Positions 25,443 through 34,482 of a stretch of DNA of 64,000 nucleotides are shown piece by piece. Numbering within the stretch: the stretch's first letter is position 1; the number at the start of each line of letters is the position of its first letter. Location of the stretch: positions 1 through 64,000 of the forward strand of contig CANQYY010000010.1 in assembly GCA_947628225.1 (NCBI GenBank), in the 5' to 3' direction. The notes beneath the pieces were generated by a model. It saw only the letters and a program-made list of their open reading frames with translations. It did no database searches and was not told the origin of the DNA. The position numbers and the translations under genes are program-made. Origin of the DNA: an uncultured Lachnospiraceae bacterium. GTDB lineage: Bacteria > Bacillota > Clostridia > Lachnospirales > Lachnospiraceae.

Positions 25443-26900
25443 GTGAGTATTTATGAAACATTAGCAGCCTATGGGGAGAGCAGCCGCTACCCAATGCATA
25501 TGCCGGGGCATAAGAGAAACCCGGTATTTAAAATGAAAAATCCCTATTCCCTTGATGTGACCGAGGCAGAGGGCATGGATAACCTGCATCGCCCGGAGGG
25601 GATGATACGGGAGCTGATGGACCGGATAAAGTCCTTCTACCACACAGAGGAATCCTATGTGTTAGTCAACGGGAGTACCTGCGGCATTTTGGCGGCGATA
25701 TCCGCCTGCTGTAAAAAAGGCGATACCATACTTATGGACCGGGGCTGCCACCGCGCGGTATATCATGCGGTATATCTGTTAGAGTTAAAGCCGGTGTATC
25801 TGCTCCGGGAACCGGACCGCGCTGCCGGAATTGCGCTCGGTATTACGGCGGAGCAGGTATCCGGGGCGCTGGAAGAGGGAAAAATAGCGGCGGTAGTGCT
25901 GACCTCGCCCACTTATGAGGGCGTGGTATCCGATATTGCCTCTATCGCAGAAGCCGTGCACAAAAAAAATATTCCGCTTATTGTGGACGAAGCCCACGGA
26001 GCGCATTTTGCGTGGGATGAAAAAATGCCGGATTCTGCGGTCGCACAGGGAGCCGATCTGGTAGTGCAGAGCCTGCATAAAACACTTCCCGCCTTTACCC
26101 AGACGGCGCTTTTGCATCTGGGAACCGCCGTTATCCCAAAAGAAAGAATCGAGCGGTATCTGGCCATTTATGAAACAAGCAGTCCTTCCTATCTTTTACT
26201 GGCAGGGGCGGATCAGTGCATCCAATGGCTTTTGGAGCAGGGAAAGGATGCCTTTTTGCGCTATCACCGGTATCTGGAGGAATTTGAACGGGGAGCGCAG
26301 AAGTGGCAGACGATAAAACTTTGGAGGCATCCGGATCAGGAGGCGTCGAAGTTAGTTATTTTAACCGGGACAGACCGGCTTACCGGGAAAGAGTTAGCGG
26401 AGCTTTTGCGGCAGGAATATCAGATAGAAGTAGAAATGGAAACCGGGAACTATATCCTTGCCATGACAAGCGTGGCAGACACAAGGGAAGGCTTTTGGCG
26501 GCTGTTGTCTGCTTTAAGCCGGATCGATGCCGAGCTGACGCAGAGCCGCAATACGGACGATGGGACAGAAAAAGAGTTTTTGCCGGTTGTCTGCCCGCCC
26601 TGCCGGATGAGCGCCTACGAGGCGATGAACGGCGCATGGAAAGAAATAGCGTTAGAGGAGGGAGCGGGCGAAATATCGGCGGAGTATGGATTTTTTTATC
26701 CGCCCGGCATTCCCTTTTTAGTACCGGGAGAAGAAATTACAAAGGAAGTCCTCGCTTACGTTTCCGCGGAAAAACAAAGGGGCAGGAAAATCTTTGGACT
26801 GGCAGATTCGGCGGGAGAGAGAATTCGTATCGCCGCGCAGGGCATCTGCGGGGCGAAAAGGACAGAAAGCGGGACAAAATCGGAGGAAAAACATGGGTAA
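25443..26900 (+). CDS. Orn/Lys/Arg decarboxylase-like PLP enzyme (YaaO-like)
   Basis: A 485-residue fold-type I PLP enzyme of the short basic-amino-acid decarboxylase branch. Visible: MHMPGHKRN near the start, DVTEAEGMDNLH, NGSTCGILAAI, DEAHGAHFAWDE with the PLP ring-binding Asp, and the PLP Lys in SLHKTLPAFTQ. The likely reaction is decarboxylation of lysine or arginine; the substrate is not decidable. GTG at 25443 is preferred because GGAGG precedes it; the upstream ATG lies inside the promoter. It overlaps the next gene by eight bases, and the Bacillus homologue yaaO holds the same position. Confidence 0.85.
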   Translation: MSIYETLAAYGESSRYPMHMPGHKRNPVFKMKNPYSLDVTEAEGMDNLHRPEGMIRELMDRIKSFYHTEESYVLVNGSTCGILAAISACCKKGDTILMDRGCHRAVYHAVYLLELKPVYLLREPDRAAGIALGITAEQVSGALEEGKIAAVVLTSPTYEGVVSDIASIAEAVHKKNIPLIVDEAHGAHFAWDEKMPDSAVAQGADLVVQSLHKTLPAFTQTALLHLGTAVIPKERIERYLAIYETSSPSYLLLAGADQCIQWLLEQGKDAFLRYHRYLEEFERGAQKWQTIKLWRHPDQEASKLVILTGTDRLTGKELAELLRQEYQIEVEMETGNYILAMTSVADTREGFWRLLSALSRIDAELTQSRNTDDGTEKEFLPVVCPPCRMSAYEAMNGAWKEIALEEGAGEISAEYGFFYPPGIPFLVPGEEITKEVLAYVSAEKQRGRKIFGLADSAGERIRIAAQGICGAKRTESGTKSEEKHG

Positions 26901-27477
26901 ATTATTTGTTTTTATGGGCAAAAGCGCTTCCGGCAAGGATACGCTATACCGGGAAATCTTAAAACGAAATCCGGCAGTAATGCCGGTGATCCCCTATACC
27001 ACAAGACCGGTTCGGGCAGGGGAGATACAGGGGAAGGAATATCATTTTGTCACAGAGGCGATGATGCGGCAGATGGAAAGTATGGGAAAAATCGTAGAGC
27101 GACGATGTTACGAAACGGTCAGGGGAGATTGGTATTATTTTACGGCAGAGGACGGACAGATTGATTTTGAAAAAGGAAATTACGCGCTGATTTCAACCCT
27201 GGAGGGTTACGAAAAAATCCGCGATTTTTACGGCGGAGAGAATGTGGTGCCGATATATATAGAGGTGGAAGATTTTACCAGACTGCGCCGCTCCCTTGAG
27301 AGGGAAAGAAAACAAAAAAATCCCTGCGCATCCGAGGTGTGCCGGCGTTTTCTGGCAGATGAGGAGGATTTTTCCGAAGAAAAATTAAAAGCGGCGGGAG
27401 TGGATAAACGGATTGTGAATGAAAGCCTGTCCGAGGCAATCTGCCAGATAGAGGGAATCCTAAAAAGAGGTAGATAA
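26893..27477 (+). CDS. Guanylate kinase-like nucleotide kinase
   Basis: A 194-residue protein with a guanylate kinase-type fold. The P loop is GKSASGKDT rather than the usual GxSGxGKST. The GMP-binding block reads YTTRPVRAGEIQGKEYHFV, with the later RRCYETVRGDWYYF segment. The ATG has GGAGG six bases before it and overlaps the preceding gene by eight bases. In Bacillus this position between yaaO and yaaR holds the thymidylate kinase tmk. The P-loop departure suggests a paralogue rather than the essential housekeeping Gmk. Confidence 0.8.
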   Translation: MGKLFVFMGKSASGKDTLYREILKRNPAVMPVIPYTTRPVRAGEIQGKEYHFVTEAMMRQMESMGKIVERRCYETVRGDWYYFTAEDGQIDFEKGNYALISTLEGYEKIRDFYGGENVVPIYIEVEDFTRLRRSLERERKQKNPCASEVCRRFLADEEDFSEEKLKAAGVDKRIVNESLSEAICQIEGILKRGR

Positions 27478-27550
27478 AAATCCGAGAAAGTGATATGATG
27501 TTAAATGAGTGCAGGGATTTCTGATAGGAATCAGAAAGCGAGGTGATACG

Positions 27551-27991
27551 ATGGATATCCGTGTAGAGCAGACACAGCAAATCAATCAGACAACTCAGAC
27601 AACGCAGGCGCAGGAAACCGGAGAAGATTTTAAGTTTACCCTGATGAGCTCTATTGAAGAGGAAGGACTTCAGGAGCGGCTGAGCGTGATGATGAAAGAA
27701 ATTACCATGCAGGGGAAGAAGATTGGCAAGCGGATGGATGTCAGGGATATGAAGCATTATCGCCGGCTCATTAAGGAATTTATGAATGAAATTGTAAACC
27801 GTTCCCATAAATTCAGTCGTGAAAACTTTTTGGACCGCAGAGGGAGGCATCGCGTTTATGGCATGATTAAGCGGGTAGATGCGGTGTTAGACGACCTTGC
27901 GGGAGAATTGATAAAGGAAGAAAAGGACGCCATTGCCATATTGAGCAAGGTGGATGAAATCCGTGGATTGTTGTTAGATATTATCACATAA
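27551..27991 (+). CDS. YaaR-family (DUF327) protein
   Basis: A 146-residue helical protein matching Yaa[17 protein letters not shown], then [38 protein letters not shown] and [23 protein letters not shown]. The function is unknown. It lies between the kinase and holB, exactly as in Bacillus. ATG at 27551 has GAGGTG upstream; an in-frame ATG 42 bases earlier lacks a site. Confidence 0.85.
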   Translation: MDIRVEQTQQINQTTQTTQAQETGEDFKFTLMSSIEEEGLQERLSVMMKEITMQGKKIGKRMDVRDMKHYRRLIKEFMNEIVNRSHKFSRENFLDRRGRHRVYGMIKRVDAVLDDLAGELIKEEKDAIAILSKVDEIRGLLLDIIT

Positions 27992-28006
27992 TAAGGAGGT
28001 GGGACT

Positions 28007-28990
28007 ATGTTTACCTTTTCTGAAATTGTCGGCCATGGGCAGATCAAAGAGCATTTGCAGGCAGCGATACAGGGGGACAAACCCTTTCATGCGTATATTT
28101 TTCAGGGAGAAGTCGGTGTCGGTAAGGAAACGGTAGCCAGAACCTTTGCCGCCGGACTGCAATGTCAGGGAGAAGGGGAAAAGCCGTGTACTGCCTGTGT
28201 TTCCTGCCGTCAGATAGAATCGGGAAACCAGCCGGACGTTATCTGGGTGACCAGGGACCGCTCCAGTCTGGGAGTAGAGGAAATCAGAGAGCAGTTATGT
28301 AATACGATGGAAATAAAACCGTTTTCCAGCCCTTACAAAATTTATATTGTGCCGGAAGCGGAAAAAATGACCGAGGCGGCGCAGAACGCCTTGCTGAAAA
28401 CGATAGAGGAACCGCCGAAATACGGGATTGTTATACTGCTAACCAGCAATATCAGCGCCTTGCTGCCCACGATTCAGTCCCGTTGCCTGATTCTGGAATT
28501 CCGGCCTTTGAGTACTCCTGCCGTAGAGGAATATTTGAAAACACACTGTCAGGTGCCGGATTATCTGGCGAAGGAAAGCGCCATTTTTGCACAGGGCAAT
28601 CTGGGAAAGGCGATGCGCTATGTCCGTTCGGAGGAATTTATTGAGCGCAAGGATAAAGTACTTTCCCTGCTCCGGAATGTAAACCGGATGGATGTGGCGG
28701 ATATGCTTGCCGTCATAAAAGATCTGGGCGCCAGAAAGGACGAGGTCAGGGATTATATTGATTTGATGGCGCTGTGGTACCGGGACGTATTAATTTTTAA
28801 AGCAACGAAAAATATCAATCAGCTGTTGTTCCAGCAGGAATCATCGGTTATAGCCAAAGAAGCAAGTAACCGCAGCTATGAAAAAATAGAAGAAATTCTT
28901 CAGGCATTTGAGAAGGCAAAGGTAAGGCTGAAGGCGAATGTAAGCTTTGAAGTGGCGCTGGAACTAATGCTTTCGACCCTGAAGGAGTAG
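28007..28990 (+). CDS. holB: DNA polymerase III subunit delta'
   Basis: A 327-residue AAA+ clamp-loader subunit. Visible: the P-loop-like GEVGVGKETVARTFA, a four-Cys zinc module (CQGEGEKPCTACVSC), the Walker B-like region and the sensor-1 segment LLTSNISALLPTIQSRC with the SRC motif. It helps load the beta clamp at replication forks. The SD site AAGGAGG is nine bases upstream. It is part of the yaaR-holB-ricT-trmN6 series. Confidence 0.93.
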   Translation: MFTFSEIVGHGQIKEHLQAAIQGDKPFHAYIFQGEVGVGKETVARTFAAGLQCQGEGEKPCTACVSCRQIESGNQPDVIWVTRDRSSLGVEEIREQLCNTMEIKPFSSPYKIYIVPEAEKMTEAAQNALLKTIEEPPKYGIVILLTSNISALLPTIQSRCLILEFRPLSTPAVEEYLKTHCQVPDYLAKESAIFAQGNLGKAMRYVRSEEFIERKDKVLSLLRNVNRMDVADMLAVIKDLGARKDEVRDYIDLMALWYRDVLIFKATKNINQLLFQQESSVIAKEASNRSYEKIEEILQAFEKAKVRLKANVSFEVALELMLSTLKE

Positions 28991-29005
28991 ATAATGGAGG
29001 TCAAC

Positions 29006-29917
29006 ATGAAAGTAATTATCGGAGTGCGTTTTCGACAGGCGGGCAAGGTTTATTATTTTGATCCCGGCGACGAAAAACTGGAAAGAGGACAGCACGTTAT
29101 AGTAGAAACCGCAAAGGGTGTGGAATACGGATTGGTAGTACTCCCCAATCAGGAAATGCCGGAGGAAAAAATTCTGGCGCCGCTGAAGGGGATTATCCGT
29201 GTAGCGACAGAAAAAGATGCGGAAACAGAGAGAAAGAACAGGGAGAAGGAAAAGGAGGCATTCCGGATTTGTCTTGAGAAAATTGCCAGCCACGGCCTGG
29301 AGATGAAGCTGATCGATGCCGAATATACATTTGACAATAACAAATTGCTGTTTTATTTTACGGCAGATGGGAGAATTGATTTTAGGGAACTGGTAAAGGA
29401 TTTGGCGAGCGTATTCCGGACAAGAATAGAGCTGCGCCAGATTGGCGTCCGGGATGAAACGAAAATCCGGGGAGGAATGGGAATCTGCGGGAGAGTATTA
29501 TGCTGCCACAGTTACCTGTCGGATTTCGCCCCGGTTTCAATTAAAATGGCAAAGGAGCAAAACCTATCCCTGAATCCCACTAAGATTTCCGGGGTGTGCG
29601 GACGGCTTATGTGCTGCCTGAAAAATGAAGAGGAGGCTTATGAGGAATTGAACAGCCACCTGCCGAATGTGGGAACGCGGGTAAAGACGCCGGAGGGACT
29701 GACCGGAGAGGTGCAGAGCGTCAGTGTTTTAAAACAGCGCGTCAAGGTTGTTGTCACACTGGATAATGATGAAAAGGAAATCCGGGATTATTCGGTAGAT
29801 GAACTGAAATTCCGCAAAGGCGGCCCGAAAGAAAAAATTCAGGACAAACACGAACGGGAGCTTAAAAAGCTCGAAGAAATGGAGAAAAGGGAAGGAATGT
29901 CAAAGCTGGATGAATGA
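29006..29917 (+). CDS. ricT: RicT/YaaT, PSP1-domain regulator of RNA processing
   Basis: A 303-residue PSP1-domain protein. The PSP1 core includes IDFRELVKDLASVFRTRIELRQIGVRDE followed by GGMGICGRVLCCHSYL and SGVCGRLMCCLKNEEE, whose Cys residues hold an iron-sulfur cluster in RicT of Bacillus. There the complex with YlbF and YmcA promotes mRNA maturation, sporulation and biofilm formation. An ATG 12 bases upstream overlaps the GGAGGT site, so ATG at 29006 is chosen. The C-terminal tail is strongly charged. Confidence 0.9.
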   Translation: MKVIIGVRFRQAGKVYYFDPGDEKLERGQHVIVETAKGVEYGLVVLPNQEMPEEKILAPLKGIIRVATEKDAETERKNREKEKEAFRICLEKIASHGLEMKLIDAEYTFDNNKLLFYFTADGRIDFRELVKDLASVFRTRIELRQIGVRDETKIRGGMGICGRVLCCHSYLSDFAPVSIKMAKEQNLSLNPTKISGVCGRLMCCLKNEEEAYEELNSHLPNVGTRVKTPEGLTGEVQSVSVLKQRVKVVVTLDNDEKEIRDYSVDELKFRKGGPKEKIQDKHERELKKLEEMEKREGMSKLDE

Positions 29918-30668
29918 TTTGCCTAAGCAGAGCCCCCTGCTTCAGGAGGGGGAGCGGCTGGATGATTTGCAACGGGATGGATTAAAGCTGATTCAAAATC
30001 CATCCTGGTTTTGTTTTGGCATGGATGCCGTTTTACTAAGCGCCTTTGCCCGGGTAAAGGAAGGGCAGGACTGTCTGGATCTTGGCTGTGGAAACGGCGT
30101 GATTCCCATTTTGCTGGCGGGTAAGACAAAGGGGCGGCATTTTACCGGGCTGGAAATACAAAAAGACATTGCCGCGATGGCAAGGCGCAGCGTCTGTTAT
30201 AATCATCTGGAAAATAAAGTCACGATAGAAACAGGAGATATAAAGGAAGCTGCTTTGATATGGGGAGCTGCTTCCTTTGATGTGGTTACCAGTAATCCCC
30301 CCTATCTGACAAAGGCGCACGGATTGACAAATGAAGCAGACCATAAGGCGATTGCCAGACATGAACTTTACTGCACGCTGGAGGATGTAATACAGAGCGC
30401 CGCTGCCCTGTGCAGGCCGGGAGGGCATTTTTATATGGTGCACCGGCCGTTTCGGCTGGCGGAGATCATTAGCAGTATGGTAAAGCATAAGCTGGAGCCA
30501 AAGCGGATGAGGCTGGTATATCCTTATGTCGATAAAGAACCCAATATGGTTTTACTGGAAGGGGTTCGGGGCGGAAATGCCAGAATCACCGTCGAGAAAC
30601 CGTTGATAGTGTATGAAAAGGAAAAGGTATACACCGAGGAAGTAAAAAGGCTGTACTATGAAAAGTAA
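29910..30668 (+). CDS. trmN6: tRNA1(Val) (adenine37-N6)-methyltransferase
   Basis: A 252-residue class I methyltransferase. SAM motif I is CLDLGCGNGVIPILL, and the N6-adenine catalytic motif is SNPPYLTKA. It corresponds to YabB/TrmN6, which methylates A37 of tRNA-Val. It starts with ATG eight bases inside the end of ricT and keeps the Bacillus gene order. Confidence 0.92.
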   Translation: MNDLPKQSPLLQEGERLDDLQRDGLKLIQNPSWFCFGMDAVLLSAFARVKEGQDCLDLGCGNGVIPILLAGKTKGRHFTGLEIQKDIAAMARRSVCYNHLENKVTIETGDIKEAALIWGAASFDVVTSNPPYLTKAHGLTNEADHKAIARHELYCTLEDVIQSAAALCRPGGHFYMVHRPFRLAEIISSMVKHKLEPKRMRLVYPYVDKEPNMVLLEGVRGGNARITVEKPLIVYEKEKVYTEEVKRLYYEK

Positions 30669-30718
30669 AGAGAAATAAAGCGCGGGAAAGAAAAACGAAT
30701 ATTTTGAGGGAGAGAAAG

Positions 30719-31558
30719 ATGGCTGGCATGTTGTATTTATGCGCAACACCGATTGGAAATCTGGAGGATATTACCCTCCGGGTTCTCCGCATATTGAAAG
30801 AGGTGGATGTGATAGCGGCAGAGGATACGAGGCAGACAATTAAGCTTTTAAATCATTTTGGGATTAAAACCCCTCTTACCAGTTATCACCAACATAATAA
30901 AAGGGAGAAAACGCCGGTACTGATCCATCGGCTGCAAAAGGGAGAAAAGATTGCTCTTGTAACCGATGCGGGGACGCCGGCAATATCCGACCCGGGAGAA
31001 GACTTAGTCAGAGCCTGCTATGATGCGGGAGTGGAGGTTACGTCCCTGCCGGGGGCGTCTGCCGTTGTCACAGCGGTAACGCTGTCCGGGAGGAAGACAA
31101 GGCGTTTTACCTTTGAGGGATTTCTCCCCGCCGATAAAAAGGAAAGGGCAGCGGCGCTGAAACGATTAACCGATTCCTCCTGTACGACGGTGTTCTACGA
31201 GGCGCCCCACCGGCTGCAGAAAACGCTGCGGCTTTTTTTGGAAACGCTGGGGGAGGAAAGAAAGATTACCGTCTGTAAGGAATTGACAAAGAAACATGAA
31301 ACCGTTTTTTCCTTTACTATGGGAGAAGCTGTCCGGTATTTTGAAACAACAGAGCCAAAGGGAGAGTTTGTCCTGGTTATCGAGGGCATAGAGGAAGAGG
31401 AGAAAAAAGCAGAGAGGCAGAAACAGTGGCTTGAAGTGCCATTAGAGGCGCATATGCAAAAATACCTGAGTCAGGGAATGGATAAAAAAGAAGCCATAAA
31501 GCAGGTGGCAAAAGATAGAGGAATGCCAAAACGAGAGGTTTATAATGCTTTATTATAA
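30719..31558 (+). CDS. rsmI: 16S rRNA (cytidine1402-2'-O)-methyltransferase
   Basis: A 280-residue RsmI (YabC). Family marks: MLYLCATPIGNLEDITLRVLRIL, AAEDTRQTIKLL, the SAM site LVTDAGTPAISDPG, and SLPGASAVVTAV. It 2'-O-methylates C1402 of 16S rRNA in the decoding centre. ATG at 30719 has GAGGGAGAG upstream. It is the last gene of the block and meets abrB tail to tail across a strong hairpin. Confidence 0.95.
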   Translation: MAGMLYLCATPIGNLEDITLRVLRILKEVDVIAAEDTRQTIKLLNHFGIKTPLTSYHQHNKREKTPVLIHRLQKGEKIALVTDAGTPAISDPGEDLVRACYDAGVEVTSLPGASAVVTAVTLSGRKTRRFTFEGFLPADKKERAAALKRLTDSSCTTVFYEAPHRLQKTLRLFLETLGEERKITVCKELTKKHETVFSFTMGEAVRYFETTEPKGEFVLVIEGIEEEEKKAERQKQWLEVPLEAHMQKYLSQGMDKKEAIKQVAKDRGMPKREVYNALL

Positions 31559-31588
31559 GCCATGCGGTAAAGGCAGCGCATGGCTTAT
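31555..31588. terminator. Perfect hairpin at the rsmI/abrB junction
   Basis: ATAAGCCATGCG (31555-31566) and CGCATGGCTTAT (31577-31588) form a 12-bp perfect stem with a 10-base loop, beginning inside the rsmI stop codon. The T run is weak (CGTTTGCC), but the position between convergent genes supports a termination role. Confidence 0.65.
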
Positions 31589-31611
31589 CGTTTGCCAAAA
31601 CAGCCGTATCC

Positions 31612-31875
31612 TTAGATCAGACCAGCCAGTTTGGATAATTTTTCGATGGATTTTCTGGAAACCATTTTCCCTTCAAATTCAATTAAATCCGTCGTGGAGC
31701 CGGTAAAAATATCAGCCGCTTCCGATTCGGAATATTTTTTTAAAATAATTTTGTCATGCTCGGTATAAATAGATAAAGTTTCCCGTTCCGCAAAGCCAAG
31801 GGATCTCCTCAGTTCCATGGGAAGAGTAATGCGACCTAATTTATCCAGCTGCCTGACGATACCCGTATTTGTCAT
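31612..31875 (-). CDS. AbrB/SpoVT-family transition-state regulator
   Basis: An 87-residue AbrB-like DNA-binding protein. The SpoVT-AbrB swapped-hairpin motif is clear: GIVRQLDKLGRITLPMELRRSLGF, then LSIYTEHDKIILKKY. A C-terminal segment (SRKSIEKLSKLAGLI) serves in multimerisation in relatives. The ATG at 31875 has GGAG nine bases upstream; a TTG six bases earlier is less suitable. Position beside rsmI matches the Bacillus abrB locus, so an early-stationary-phase repressor role is plausible. Confidence 0.88.
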   Translation of the reverse strand: MTNTGIVRQLDKLGRITLPMELRRSLGFAERETLSIYTEHDKIILKKYSESEAADIFTGSTTDLIEFEGKMVSRKSIEKLSKLAGLI

Positions 31876-31910
31876 AGTCAATACTCCTTTTTATTGTCAT
31901 AATTGGCTAA

Positions 31911-31939
31911 ATAATAGCATGATACGTATTATTAGTCAA
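31911..31939 (-). promoter_or_regulatory. Promoter of the AbrB-like gene
   Basis: On the minus strand TTGACT (31939-31934) and TATTAT (31916-31911) are 17 bases apart, about 30 bases before the ribosome site. The surrounding 31876-32153 gap is very AT-rich and contains a second feature, the palindrome TGATAATATTATCA at 32102-32115, near the promoter of the next gene. Confidence 0.6.
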
Positions 31940-32153
31940 TAAAATAAATATAAAAAAACCGTTAAGCGCTATTGTGAATATATTATATTTAAGCATTAAA
32001 AATAAAACAAAAAACGCCGCGATTGTTTTTTGACAAAGTTTTATGACATTTTTTCCCCATAATCAAATATACCAAAAGTACTTTATTTTTATGGAAAAAA
32101 GTGATAATATTATCATATTGGAGTAATGCAGGCGTGAAAGGAGTGTATTTACT

Positions 32154-33038
32154 ATGAAAAAAATAGTTGGGATTCTATTAGCATTATCCGTTTTAGTTGG
32201 AATGCTGCCGCCGCAGCAGGCAGGGGCGAAGACAAAAATATATCGCAATGTTGCCAGCGGGGTTTTAGTAAAATCCACCGGCGAAGCCGTGATTGATTAT
32301 TCCAACAATTCAGACGGCTATGTTATGGTTAAATATAAAAAATCGACAAATAAAACATTGAAGGCGCAGGTAGAGGGGCCAAACGGGACAACCTACACCT
32401 ATACCCTGCGCGCCAAAAAATATGAGGCGCTTCCGCTGACGGAGGGAAACGGAGAGTATAAGGTTTCCCTGTACAAGAACGTAACCGGGAACAGCTATGC
32501 CGTTCTCTTATCAGAAACGGTCTCGGTTACTCTATCCAGTCAGTTTGCCCCTTATTTAAGGGCAAACCAGTATGTAAACTTTAAGGCTTCTACAAAGTTC
32601 GTAAAAAAGGCGGCGTCGCTGACGAAAAAGTCAAAATCCGATATTGCCAAAGTGAAGAAGGTTTACAAATATGTGATCAAAAAATTCAAATATGATAAGA
32701 AAAAGGCCCGTACCGTTAAGATAGGATATTTGCCGAACCTGAATAAATTGTATAAAAAGAAAAAGGGAATCTGTTTTGATTATGCAGCGGTTATGACAGC
32801 GATGCTGAGAAGCCAGGGCGTTCCCACCAAACTTGTTATCGGGTATACAGGAAACGCTTATCATGCATGGGTAAACGTGTATTCAAAGAAAAAGGGGTGG
32901 ATTACGGGAGCCATATACTTCAATGGAAAGAAATGGAAGCTGATGGATCCTACTTATGCGTCCACCGGCAAATCCAGTAAATCCATTATGAAATATATCG
33001 GAAACGGACGAAATTATGAAGCAAAATACAGTTATTAA
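32154..33038 (+). CDS. Secreted transglutaminase-like protein
   Basis: A 294-residue secreted protein. The signal peptide (residues 1-23) ends at QQAGAK. A beta-rich N-terminal half is followed by a transglutaminase-like domain with the catalytic triad visible: Cys in KKGICFDYAAVMTAMLR, His in AYHAWVNVY and Asp in LMDPTYAS. Such domains act as proteases or crosslinkers on surface proteins. The Lys-rich sequence resembles surface proteins elsewhere in the window. It lies 18 bases before the pilus cluster and may be cotranscribed with it. Confidence 0.85.
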   Translation: MKKIVGILLALSVLVGMLPPQQAGAKTKIYRNVASGVLVKSTGEAVIDYSNNSDGYVMVKYKKSTNKTLKAQVEGPNGTTYTYTLRAKKYEALPLTEGNGEYKVSLYKNVTGNSYAVLLSETVSVTLSSQFAPYLRANQYVNFKASTKFVKKAASLTKKSKSDIAKVKKVYKYVIKKFKYDKKKARTVKIGYLPNLNKLYKKKKGICFDYAAVMTAMLRSQGVPTKLVIGYTGNAYHAWVNVYSKKKGWITGAIYFNGKKWKLMDPTYASTGKSSKSIMKYIGNGRNYEAKYSY

Positions 33039-33056
33039 TGGGGGAAAGGGAAGAAA

Positions 33057-34103
33057 ATGAAAAAGAAGACTTTAAGCAGTGAATATGTTTCATCCTTTTG
33101 CCTGGAAATGTCACTTTTGGTACATGCGGGAATCAATACGGAAGATGGGCTTTATCTTTTGGCGGAGGATGAAAAGGATAGAAAAATAAAAAAAATGCTG
33201 ACGGAGCTTGCCGGACTTTTATCAGAGGGGAGGCCTTTCTCCGAGGCATTGCGTGAAGTAGGCGGTTTCCCGAAATATGTCAGCGATATGATTGAAACCG
33301 GAGAGCAGACCGGACGGCTGGAGCAGTCCTTCCAGGCGCTTTCCTCCTATTATGACCGGCAGATGCAGTTGAGCAATCAAATCCGGAATGCCCTGCTATA
33401 TCCGGTTGTCCTTTTGATTCTGATGTTAGTAATTATTGTAGTGCTGCTTGTTCGCGTACTGCCGATATTTAATCAGGTATACGAGCAGTTGGGCGGTACC
33501 CTCGGGGGCACTGCGCAGGTGCTTCTGCGTCTGGGAAATGTTCTGGGCAATGCCATGCCGGTATTGTGCGGGGCGCTGGGGATTATTGTAATCTTAGCGC
33601 TCCTGTTCGGTTGCAGCAGCGTACTCAGAGGCGGCATTCTGCATTTATACAAAAGGATCTTCGGCGACTTCGGCCTTACCAGAAGGCTGGGCGAAGCGCG
33701 GTTTGCTTCGGCGATGGCGATGGGGATGCTCAGCGGGTTAAATACGGAGCAGGCTTTTCGCACGGCAATGCTGTTTCAGGATGCGGTTCCCAAAACAAAA
33801 AAGCGTTATGAAAAGTGTTTACAGATGCTGGAAGAGGGGGAACCTCTGGCAGAATCTTTCAAATCGCAGAAAATATTAGAGGCATCCTACTGCCGTATTT
33901 TAGATTTGGGAGCCAAGAGCGGTACTTCTGATACGGCGATGGAAGAGATAGCCAGACGGATGGACGACAGTGTGCAGATTGCCATTGAACGGAAAGTAGG
34001 GAAAATTGAACCGACGATTGTTATCATTACTTCGATTTTAGTGGGAATTATTTTGATTGCGGTTATGCTTCCGCTGATAAATATCATGTCCTCAATAGGA
34101 TAA
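33057..34103 (+). CDS. Type II secretion/type IV pilus platform protein (PilC/GspF-like)
   Basis: A 348-residue protein with two T2SF domains (about 5-125 and 205-330) separated by hydrophobic segments at about 113-135, 165-192 and 318-342. The repeats LVHAGINTEDGLYLLAED and GMLSGLNTEQAFRTAM are internal homologues. It is the inner-membrane platform that connects pseudopilins to the ATPase. It is the first gene of the 33-37 kb pilus-like cluster. Confidence 0.9.
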   Translation: MKKKTLSSEYVSSFCLEMSLLVHAGINTEDGLYLLAEDEKDRKIKKMLTELAGLLSEGRPFSEALREVGGFPKYVSDMIETGEQTGRLEQSFQALSSYYDRQMQLSNQIRNALLYPVVLLILMLVIIVVLLVRVLPIFNQVYEQLGGTLGGTAQVLLRLGNVLGNAMPVLCGALGIIVILALLFGCSSVLRGGILHLYKRIFGDFGLTRRLGEARFASAMAMGMLSGLNTEQAFRTAMLFQDAVPKTKKRYEKCLQMLEEGEPLAESFKSQKILEASYCRILDLGAKSGTSDTAMEEIARRMDDSVQIAIERKVGKIEPTIVIITSILVGIILIAVMLPLINIMSSIG

Positions 34104-34120
34104 TAGGCAGGGAGGACAAA

Positions 34121-34435
34121 ATGAGAAGAAAAATATCATTTTCTTATCTGAAAATCGTAGTTCTTTTCGCCGTGCTTGTAGTGGCGGTGTTTTTTCTGTG
34201 CAAAGGAGTACAGAAAATGGAAACCGGGCAGCAGGCGGAAAGCCTGAAGCAGTTAGACAGTTCCATCCGCAAGGCAACGATGACCTGTTATGCGACAGAG
34301 GGGGTCTATCCTCCTACGATCCAGTACCTGAAGGAAAATTACGGGATTCAGATTGACGAGAGCAAATTTACGGTTTTTTATGAAGTATATGGCGACAATA
34401 TGATGCCGGAGATTACGGTAATAGAAAGGCAATAG
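34121..34435 (+). CDS. Small single-pass membrane protein of the pilus-like cluster
   Basis: A 104-residue protein with one membrane helix (about 10-28), then a soluble part with EGVYPPTIQYLKENYGIQIDESKF, reminiscent of the globular head of small pseudopilins. No G/FTLIE prepilin cleavage site is present, so processing by a prepilin peptidase is unlikely. I do not know a name for it. Confidence 0.65.
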   Translation: MRRKISFSYLKIVVLFAVLVVAVFFLCKGVQKMETGQQAESLKQLDSSIRKATMTCYATEGVYPPTIQYLKENYGIQIDESKFTVFYEVYGDNMMPEITVIERQ

Positions 34436-34482
34436 CGTGGTAATATTGTTTTGGCGCTTTTGGGAAAGGGCATGGTTTTGAC

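Noticed and set aside
32102..32115. Palindrome TGATAATATTATCA before the transglutaminase gene
   Set aside because: It is AT-only apart from the outer bases, in a very AT-rich gap and probably overlaps the -10 region, so an operator cannot be claimed.
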